This document shows positions 58,327-64,000 of a stretch of DNA of 64,000 bases, in pieces (position 1 is the stretch's first letter; the number at the start of each line of letters is the position of its first letter). The notes under the pieces are model-generated. The model saw only the letters and a program-made list of their open reading frames with translations. It searched no databases and was not told the DNA's origin. The stretch spans positions 1,984,001 to 2,048,000 of the forward strand of contig NZ_CP111036.1 of NCBI RefSeq assembly GCF_026248685.1. The letters run 5' to 3'. Origin of the DNA: Haladaptatus caseinilyticus (GTDB lineage Archaea; Halobacteriota; Halobacteria; Halobacteriales; Haladaptataceae). The translations under genes were made by a program, and so were the position numbers.

Positions 58327-59855
58327 AGGACGAAGAGGTGACGATGGGGTGGGGTAAAACGCACGATTGGCTCGCTCACCGAACGGCGGTTACACCGGAC
58401 TCGACCGCACTCATCGAGGCGGGAGACGGTACCGAATGGACGTACGCCGACGTCGATTCGTCGGTCGAGGAAACAGCCGGAAAACTCGCCGGACTCGGGC
58501 TTCGTTCGGGCGACCATCTGGGCGTCCTGATGGAAACACGATTGGCATCAGTGTTGCTCGTTCACGCTGCGATGCGACTCGGTTGCGTGCTCGTCCCGCT
58601 GAACGTCCGTCTCGCCGTCCCCGAACTCCGTCGACAGGTCGAGCACACCGACCTGTCGGTACTCGCCTGCGAGGCCGAAACTGAAACGACGGCCCGCGAT
58701 ATTTCAGGTACTGTTCCGGTCGTGTCGGTCGATGTATCGACCGACACGACCCTCTCCGAGTGTGAACGGACCGAATTCGACCCCATGGTGTGGTCGCGCG
58801 ACGACCCACAAGTCATGCTGTTCACGTCGGGAACGACGGGAAATCCGAAAGCCGTCGTGCTCACCATGGGTAACCTGCTGGCGAGTGCGACCGCCTCCGC
58901 GTTTCGGTTGGGCGTGCTCCCGGGAGACCGCTGGCATCTCTGCCTCTCGACGTATCACATGGGTGGTCTCGCTCCCCTCCTCCGTTCGACGCTGTACGGC
59001 ACGACGGTCGTCCTGGAATCGGGGGGTGGGTTCGTCCCCGAGGAAACGCTGACAAACGTTCGAACCTACGACGCGACCGGAATCTCGCTCGTCCCGACGA
59101 TGCTCCGTCGGCTGTTGGACGCCGACGATTCCGACGGTGCGTCCCGTCTGGACTCCCTTCGATTCGTCCTGCTCGGTGGGGCACCAGCCCGTAAGGAACT
59201 CATCGATAAGTGTGAAACGTGCGGCGTTCCGGTCTGTCCGACATACGGAATGACCGAAACCGCATCGCAGATCGCTACTGCCCGACCCGAGGAAGCGTTC
59301 GAACACCGTGGAACAGTCGGTCGGTCCCTCATGTTCACCGACGTTACCGTGATTGACGACAGCGGCAGCCCAGTTCAAGCGGGCGAATCGGGCGAACTCG
59401 TGGTTGCCGGACCCACCGTTATGGCGGGATACTACGGCAACCGTGACGCGACTGAGGATGCGTTCGGCGAATACGGTCTCTACACTGGCGATATCGGCTA
59501 CCGGGACGATACTGGCCGTTTGTGGGTGCTCAACCGACGTTCGGACCGTATCGTCACCGGTGGCGAAAACGTCCATCCCGGCGAAGTCGTGACGGTTCTC
59601 CGCGATCATCCCGCGATTCGTGATGTTGCAGTCGTCGGCATCGAAGACGAGGAGTGGGGCGAACGAATCGGCGCACTCGTCGTCCCGATGGCCGACGAAA
59701 CGGTTTCCCTCGAATCGGTTCGTGCGTACTGCGACGGCCGTCTGGCCGGGTACAAACAGCCACGGCTCCTCGAAGCGACCGACGAACTGCCGCGAACGCC
59801 GTCGGGAACGATCGACCGCGAAGCGGTCCGCGAGCGACTTCGTTATGACTCTTGA
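58323..59855 (+). CDS. menE: o-Succinylbenzoate-CoA ligase
   Basis: ATG 58323 (overlapping menC's TGA) gives 510 residues of an acyl-CoA ligase: P-loop VMLFTSGTTGNPKAVVL, VCPTYGMTETASQIA, YTGDIGYRDDTGRLWVLNRRSDRI, and the C-terminal lysine in LPRTPSGTIDREAV, where the usual GK is GT. It activates o-succinylbenzoate for MenB. The GTG at 58311 is an alternative start. The last 13 bases overlap the convergent CHRD gene. The GT in place of GK at the catalytic C-terminal lysine position deserves a check against other haloarchaeal MenE. Confidence 0.93.
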   Translation: MKDEEVTMGWGKTHDWLAHRTAVTPDSTALIEAGDGTEWTYADVDSSVEETAGKLAGLGLRSGDHLGVLMETRLASVLLVHAAMRLGCVLVPLNVRLAVPELRRQVEHTDLSVLACEAETETTARDISGTVPVVSVDVSTDTTLSECERTEFDPMVWSRDDPQVMLFTSGTTGNPKAVVLTMGNLLASATASAFRLGVLPGDRWHLCLSTYHMGGLAPLLRSTLYGTTVVLESGGGFVPEETLTNVRTYDATGISLVPTMLRRLLDADDSDGASRLDSLRFVLLGGAPARKELIDKCETCGVPVCPTYGMTETASQIATARPEEAFEHRGTVGRSLMFTDVTVIDDSGSPVQAGESGELVVAGPTVMAGYYGNRDATEDAFGEYGLYTGDIGYRDDTGRLWVLNRRSDRIVTGGENVHPGEVVTVLRDHPAIRDVAVVGIEDEEWGERIGALVVPMADETVSLESVRAYCDGRLAGYKQPRLLEATDELPRTPSGTIDREAVRERLRYDS

Positions 59856-60439
59856 ACCTGCAAGCTGGACGACCGACTGATGTTGAGCGTGTTGCTCGCG
59901 TTGATCTGGATATTCTGATTGAAACGAACGCGCGCGTCCGAGGTCGGTGACAGCTGCCCCCTGATTTCGCCCTCCGGATTCGCCTCCGTGTGAACGTTGA
60001 CATAAGCGTTACCGTCCTCCATGGCCGTCACCAGCGCGTCGAGTGGTTTTCCTTCGAGCGGTCCGACGAAGTCCGCCGCCGAGAACTGCCCCGACGAGAG
60101 CACGCCGTCGAACCGTCCGGCGATCAACTGTGGATTCGTCCGCTTCGGGCCGGGGTACAACCATACGACGACCGGACCGCTTTCTCCAGCCCCACCGCGG
60201 TGGATATGCGCCTGCGTGACGTTCTCGATTTCGCTCACGAGCACGACGAACCGTATCGATTCTCCCTCTTGGACGACCATCGCAGTCCCCTGGGCGTCCG
60301 TCTGCACCGATGGTGACTGTTGTTCACCCGACATTCGTCCAGCGCTGAACGCTACCCCATCCTCCGATTGTGCGTTGGCGACGCTGCTTCCGACACCCAA
60401 TGCGACCCCCGTTTTGAGCATGTCGCGTCTGTTGAACAT
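59843..60439 (-). CDS. Tat-exported CHRD domain protein
   Basis: I start at ATG 60439 (MFNRRDMLKTGVALGVG, 198 residues); ATG 60454 is possible. The twin-arginine signal NRRDMLKTG leads to a hydrophobic helix and an ANA site near residue 24. The CHRD signature follows: ENVTQAHIHRGGAGESGPVVVWLY and AYVNVHTEANPEGEIRGQL. CHRD was first seen in chordin; its prokaryotic function is unknown, with the conserved His pair suggesting metal binding. It converges with menE, with 13-bp overlap. Confidence 0.87.
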   Translation of the reverse strand: MFNRRDMLKTGVALGVGSSVANAQSEDGVAFSAGRMSGEQQSPSVQTDAQGTAMVVQEGESIRFVVLVSEIENVTQAHIHRGGAGESGPVVVWLYPGPKRTNPQLIAGRFDGVLSSGQFSAADFVGPLEGKPLDALVTAMEDGNAYVNVHTEANPEGEIRGQLSPTSDARVRFNQNIQINASNTLNISRSSSLQVQES

Positions 60440-60520
60440 TCTACTTTCCCCCATTCAACGTCAACTGACTGTCGTATAAATGACTGGGCCGAGTGATGCC
60501 CGGCCCTGCTCCGAAGAACG

Positions 60521-60528
60521 CTTTTATT
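60521..60528 (+). promoter_or_regulatory. TATA-like box for the NRDE gene
   Basis: CTTTTATT is centred 27 nt before GTG 60551, consistent with a leaderless transcript. Confidence 0.5.
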
Positions 60529-60550
60529 CGGTCACTGGCTACGAGTATAC

Positions 60551-61246
60551 GTGTGTACACTCATCGTCGCGTGGCGGGTGTTCGACGAAACGCCGATCGT
60601 CGCCGCCGCGAATCGGGACGAAGCCCTGGGGCGACCGTCGAACCCTCCCGGAGTGCTGGACCACGACCCGACCGTAATCGCCCCACAGGACCGGGAGGCG
60701 GACGGAACGTGGGTCGGGTACAACGAACATGGCCTGTTCGTCGGCGTGACGAATCGGCGGGCGGACATCGACGGTGAACGCTCCCGTGGACTACTGGTTC
60801 GGGACGCATTGGCCCACGAGTCACCGGCCGATGCCCTCCAGTTCGTTCACGACGAACTCGCGAAACGGCAGTACGCAGGCTTCAATCTCTTTCTCGCGGA
60901 TGCCGATGAGGCAACCATATTGGAGTGGGACGGCATCCTCCAAACGACGCATCTCGACCCGGGGGTTCACGTCATCGTAAACGAGGGAATGAACACCCAC
61001 GCACCGAAATCGAACCGAATTCGAGACGCGGTGCATCCCGACCCCGACGAGACAGTGGTCGAATGGCGCACCCGAGCGAAAGCAGTACTCCGAAATCACG
61101 ACATCGGCGCGTGCGTCCACGGCGATGGGTACGGAACTCGTTCATCGTCCATCGTGACTATCGAGGAAGGGGAAAGTGACAGGTACGAGTTCGCCGACGG
61201 TCCCCCCTGCCAAACCGACTACGACATCGTGGAAGGTCACCTTTAA
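60551..61246 (+). CDS. NRDE family protein (TANGO2-like, Ntn-type)
   Basis: GTG 60551 starts a 231-residue protein with the invariant N-terminal Cys2 (MCTLIVAW) and the naming motif AANRDEALGRPS. TWVGYNEHGLFVGVTNRR and GFNLFLADADEATILEWD continue the NTN-hydrolase-like fold. Human TANGO2 is the best-known relative, linked to haem or lipid handling; the enzymatic activity is unproved. The TATA box 27 nt upstream supports the GTG start. It is 25 nt upstream of the next HTH gene. Confidence 0.9.
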   Translation: MCTLIVAWRVFDETPIVAAANRDEALGRPSNPPGVLDHDPTVIAPQDREADGTWVGYNEHGLFVGVTNRRADIDGERSRGLLVRDALAHESPADALQFVHDELAKRQYAGFNLFLADADEATILEWDGILQTTHLDPGVHVIVNEGMNTHAPKSNRIRDAVHPDPDETVVEWRTRAKAVLRNHDIGACVHGDGYGTRSSSIVTIEEGESDRYEFADGPPCQTDYDIVEGHL

Positions 61247-61271
61247 ACGCCCGCCCGTCCCTGTATTGAAT

Positions 61272-61622
61272 ATGAGCACGGCCACGTCCGAGGAAGAACT
61301 CACCGAGGACGAGTACGCAGGACTCGAACTCGTCCGCGAAACGGGTGGAATCCACCAAAGCGATTTTTGGAAACAGCTCGACGTTTCATCCCGAAAGGGA
61401 AGTCGAATCATCGAGTCACTGGTCGCGAAAGAATTCGTTCAGCGAGAAAAGACCGTCTACGACGGACACAACACGTACTTCGTCACTCCCGCCGCGAAGG
61501 ACCTCGACTTCTCCCTGCTGATGGCGGGCGATATGCTCTCGCCGTTCATCGGTGAGGAGGAAATCGATCCCGAAAGCGACGCCTTCTCGCAGTGGATCAT
61601 GAACCTGGCGTACGAGGAGTAA
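61272..61622 (+). CDS. Winged-helix DNA-binding protein (Lrp/MarR-like)
   Basis: ATG 61272 gives 116 residues. LTEDEYAGLELVRETGGIHQ, SDFWKQLDVSSRKGSRIIESLVAKEFVQRE and the wing VYDGHNTYFVTP form one winged helix of the kind fused to many haloarchaeal membrane proteins. A C-terminal helical tail (LDFSLLMAGDMLSPFIGEEE) may dimerise it. It follows the NRDE gene by 25 nt and may be on the same transcript. Its target is unknown. Confidence 0.85.
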   Translation: MSTATSEEELTEDEYAGLELVRETGGIHQSDFWKQLDVSSRKGSRIIESLVAKEFVQREKTVYDGHNTYFVTPAAKDLDFSLLMAGDMLSPFIGEEEIDPESDAFSQWIMNLAYEE

Positions 61623-61790
61623 CGCAACAGCTTTAGAGACCTCCTTTGAGCGCTCATACGAACAACTAACGCATCTTCCGTACTTCCGTAGCAATTCAGG
61701 TTTACTGAACTTTTATCGATATTAGAAAAACCACTGTCAGGGACATCGAAATGGAACAGCGCCACCGCGAGTAGCGGAAACGCCCGACGG

Positions 61791-63059
61791 TTACTCCAGC
61801 GCGCCTCCGGTTCGAATCACAGTTCTTTCGCCGAACTTCGGCCCGATGAACTGCACACCGACGGGAAGGCCGTCGGTTTCGCCCGCGGGAACCGAAATCG
61901 CGGGGAGGTTGGCGAGGTTTACGGGAACTGTGTTCGCGTCCGCGAGGTACATCTGGAGCGGGTCGTCCAGGCTCTCGCCGAGTTCGAACGGCGGAACCGG
62001 CATCGTGGGACTGGCCAGTACGTCCACGTCTTCGAACGCGGAATCGAAGTCCTGTTTCACCCACGCGCGGGCGTCCTGCGCTTTTTTGTAGTATTTGTCG
62101 TGGTAGCCAGCCGAGAGGGCGTAGGTGCCGAGCAGGATGCGGCGTTTCACCTCGTCGCCGAAGGCTTCCTCGCGGGCTTCGGAGAACACCTCGTTCCAGT
62201 TGCCGTCGTAGCCGCCGGAGTGCCCGTATCGAACGCCGTCGTAGCGCGCGAGGTTCGAGGAGGCTTCCGACATAGCGATGACGTAGTAGGCTTCGACCGC
62301 GTGTTCGACGGACGGAAGCGACACGTCGTGGACGGTCGCGCCCTGCGATTCGAGGTCCTCCATGGCATCTTTGAACTGTTCGACGACGCCGTCGTCCGCA
62401 CCCTCGACCAGTTCCGTGGGTACGCCGATGTCAAGTCCGTCAACGTCGCCGTCGGCAGCGCTCGCGTAGTTGCTGTCGTTCCCTTCGTCCCTGGTCGTCG
62501 CGTCGTGCTCGTCGGCCCCGGCGATAACGTCCAGCAGTCCGGCCGCTTCCTCGACCGTCGGCGCGATCGGGCCGATCTGTTCGAGACTGTTCGCATAGGC
62601 GACGAGTCCGTAGCGCGAGACGAGACCGTACGTCGGCTTGATGCCGACGACGCCGCAGAACGCGGCGGGACAGCGAATCGAACCACCCGTGTCGGTTCCG
62701 AGTGCGAGGTCGGCCTCGCCCGCCGCAACTGCCGCAGCACTCCCGCCCGACGAACCTCCTGGGACGCGCCCCGGCGCGACCGGGTTTTCAGTCGCGCCGA
62801 AGGCTGACGTTTCGGTGGTCGTTCCCATGCCGAACTCGTCCATGTTGGCCTTCCCGACGATGGTCGCGCCAGCGTCCTTCAGTTTCGTTACGACGGTTGC
62901 GTCGTAGGGCGGAACGTACTCCTCGAGCATGGCCGACCCACAGGTGGTTCGGACGCCTTCGGTGCTGATGTTATCCTTGACGGCGACCGATTTTCCGGCG
63001 AGAGAACCGCCTTCCTCGCCCTCGATGGTTTCTTCAGTGATGAAAATATTCTCACTCAT
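61791..63059 (-). CDS. gatA: Asp-tRNA(Asn)/Glu-tRNA(Gln) amidotransferase subunit A
   Basis: The 422-residue amidase has the Ser-cisSer-Lys triad: K28 in SVAVKDNI, the cis-serine in TDTGGSIRCPA, and the nucleophile serine preceding it in GRVPGGSSGGSAAAVAAGE. GVVGIKPTYGLVSRYGLVAYA follows. GatA releases ammonia from glutamine for GatB, which amidates the mischarged tRNA. Its start overlaps the stop of gatC (ATGA). gatB is not in the window. Confidence 0.95.
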   Translation of the reverse strand: MSENIFITEETIEGEEGGSLAGKSVAVKDNISTEGVRTTCGSAMLEEYVPPYDATVVTKLKDAGATIVGKANMDEFGMGTTTETSAFGATENPVAPGRVPGGSSGGSAAAVAAGEADLALGTDTGGSIRCPAAFCGVVGIKPTYGLVSRYGLVAYANSLEQIGPIAPTVEEAAGLLDVIAGADEHDATTRDEGNDSNYASAADGDVDGLDIGVPTELVEGADDGVVEQFKDAMEDLESQGATVHDVSLPSVEHAVEAYYVIAMSEASSNLARYDGVRYGHSGGYDGNWNEVFSEAREEAFGDEVKRRILLGTYALSAGYHDKYYKKAQDARAWVKQDFDSAFEDVDVLASPTMPVPPFELGESLDDPLQMYLADANTVPVNLANLPAISVPAGETDGLPVGVQFIGPKFGERTVIRTGGALE

Positions 63060-63334
63060 GATACGTTCGGCCCCTTGAAATAGCCCTCTTCGGACTCCGA
63101 TGTGTTCGACAGCGCTTTTTCCTGTTCCAAACTGTCCCGTACCTCGTCGTCGCGCATGACGTTGACGAGGTCGACGTCTCGCTCGACTTCCGGGACTTCA
63201 TCCAACGTCTCGAAATATCCCAGGATATCCGCGAACTGTCCGGCGAACTGCTCGGCTTCCTCGTCGGAAATCGCCACACGAGCTAGCCGTGCGACGTGCC
63301 GAACCTCGTCAGGCCCGGGGGACGTATCGCTCAT
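63056..63334 (-). CDS. gatC: Asp-tRNA(Asn)/Glu-tRNA(Gln) amidotransferase subunit C
   Basis: The 92-residue protein reads VRHVARLARVAISDEEAEQF, FADILGYFETLDEV and a C-terminal extended stretch, the GatC pattern that wraps the GatA-GatB interface. It is coupled to gatA by a 4-nt overlap. It is divergent from tfb, with 254 bp between the starts. Confidence 0.94.
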   Translation of the reverse strand: MSDTSPGPDEVRHVARLARVAISDEEAEQFAGQFADILGYFETLDEVPEVERDVDLVNVMRDDEVRDSLEQEKALSNTSESEEGYFKGPNVS

Positions 63335-63539
63335 GTATCGAAGAACCCGCGGACGAGCGGTAAGGGTTTCGATACGCTACTTCATGGGTTGTCATACGCG
63401 AACGGAGAGCCACCGAGGGACGAGAGTTGGCTACGATAGCAGTCGTACTTCTCCTCACGCCGATTTATTCTTGAACTGTCTTTGGAAACGAATGTTCAAA
63501 AATGCCACTAGAGTTAAGTTGGTGTGTATCCTATGCAAT

Positions 63540-63596
63540 ATGTCTATCGATTCTCCGACCCTCTGCCTTTCTCCGACAGCACGCGCCCATGACTGA
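63540..63596 (+). other. Possible upstream ORF overlapping the tfb start
   Basis: ATG 63540 opens 18 codons (MSIDSPTLCLSPTARAHD) whose TGA (63594-63596) lies just inside tfb, in a different frame. If the mRNA starts upstream, ribosomes could terminate here and reinitiate at ATG 63589. No homology is expected. Confidence 0.25.
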
Positions 63597-64000
63597 TACA
63601 CGTACTCGACCAACCGACGAAACGGAGACCAGTGGCGAGCGAACGGAATCCGACGAACGACAGGCTGATGAGCAGGAGCGCTGTCCCGAATGTGGCGGGC
63701 AGTTGGTGACCGACGAGGAGCGCGGCGAGCGGGTCTGTGACGACTGTGGGCTCGTCGTCGAAGAGAACGCCGTCGACCGTGGACCGGAGTGGCGAGCGTT
63801 CGACGCGAGCGAGCGTGAGCAAAAATCCCGCGTCGGCGCGCCGACGACGACGATGATGCACGACAAGGGACTGTCGACCAACATCGACTGGCGCGACAGG
63901 GACGCCTACGGAAACTCGCTCGGCTCTCGGCAGCGCGAGAAGATGCAGCGACTGCGCAAGTGGAACGAGCGGTTCCGCACCCGCGACAGCAAGGAGCGCA
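63589..64000 (+). CDS. tfb: Transcription initiation factor TFB, N-terminal part
   Basis: ATG 63589 opens a frame that runs off the window after 137 codons. After an acidic leader comes the TFIIB zinc ribbon (CPECGGQLVTDEERGERVCDDCG) and the B-reader/linker with GPEWRAFD, SRVGAPTTTMMHDKGLSTNIDW and the start of the first cyclin repeat region (REKMQRLRKWNERFRT). TFB binds TBP-DNA and recruits RNA polymerase. Haloarchaea encode several TFBs; which one this is cannot be told from the fragment. Confidence 0.93.
   Translation, partial: MTDTRTRPTDETETSGERTESDERQADEQERCPECGGQLVTDEERGERVCDDCGLVVEENAVDRGPEWRAFDASEREQKSRVGAPTTTMMHDKGLSTNIDWRDRDAYGNSLGSRQREKMQRLRKWNERFRTRDSKER

Noticed and set aside
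1-64000. tRNA, rRNA, CRISPR arrays and intact transposases
   Set aside because: I looked for T-arm-like GTTCGAAxCC contexts with matching stems, spaced identical repeats and DDE-type or TnpB-type proteins, and found none that hold up by eye.

Overview
The window is haloarchaeal chromosome (class Halobacteria). The proteins are strongly acidic. Stop-start overlaps of the ATGA type are frequent, and many genes are preceded by an A/T-rich box about 26-28 nt before the start codon, as expected for leaderless archaeal mRNAs. The gene content is archaeal and halophile-specific: thermosome, FtsZ1, CetZ2, Spt5/SecE, LonB, TFB, an HTH-10 regulator, halocyanin, and the haloarchaeal RNA polymerase epsilon protein. 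Moderate GC and overall content would fit a Haladaptatus-like organism, but the genus cannot be fixed from this sequence. I see no rRNA, tRNA, CRISPR array, prophage or intact insertion sequence; this is a dense housekeeping region with a few accessory islands.

Layout. 1-10.8 kb: small metabolic and regulatory genes (creatininase-like end, FAD oxidoreductase, Hsp20, a Tat-exported Cys-rich protein, radical SAM-HhH protein, TRAM protein, MBL hydrolase, methyltransferase, glycosyltransferase). 10.9-18.6 kb: thermosome, membrane proteins, SAM hydrolase-NadM pair, LonB, CPBP protease. 18.7-25.3 kb: ftsZ1-secE-spt5, D-aminoacyl-tRNA deacylase, two cation exchangers, aroE. 25.3-29.2 kb: an HhH protein and pabB-pabA-pabC (p-aminobenzoate synthesis). 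29.2-36.3 kb: Rieske protein, divergent regulators, sugar nucleotidyltransferase, hydrolase, Dph6-like ligase, DUF373 protein. 36.4-38.8 kb: a large lipoprotein with six His/Glu-rich helical repeats and a C-terminal cupredoxin domain, behind a DtxR-like palindrome. 40.9-50.8 kb: a minus-strand operon for a type IV pilus/Tad-like machine, back to back with cetZ2. 52-60 kb: aminotransferase, menB, RNA polymerase epsilon, menA-menC-menE (menaquinone). 60-64 kb: CHRD and NRDE proteins, an HTH protein, gatC-gatA, and the start of a tfb gene.

How the genes work together: menB/A/C/E supply the respiratory quinone, pabB/A/C supply the folate precursor, and aroE feeds chorismate to both. FtsZ1 and CetZ2 are tubulin-superfamily cytoskeletal proteins. 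LonB, the thermosome and Hsp20 handle protein quality, and GatA/C make amidated aminoacyl-tRNA. The two least explained units are the palindrome-controlled repeat-cupredoxin lipoprotein (36.4 kb) and the pilus-like operon sharing a 67-bp divergent promoter region with cetZ2. Both are treated in the findings, along with a possible halocin-like precursor at 2.0-2.6 kb and a two-copy dispersed intergenic element.
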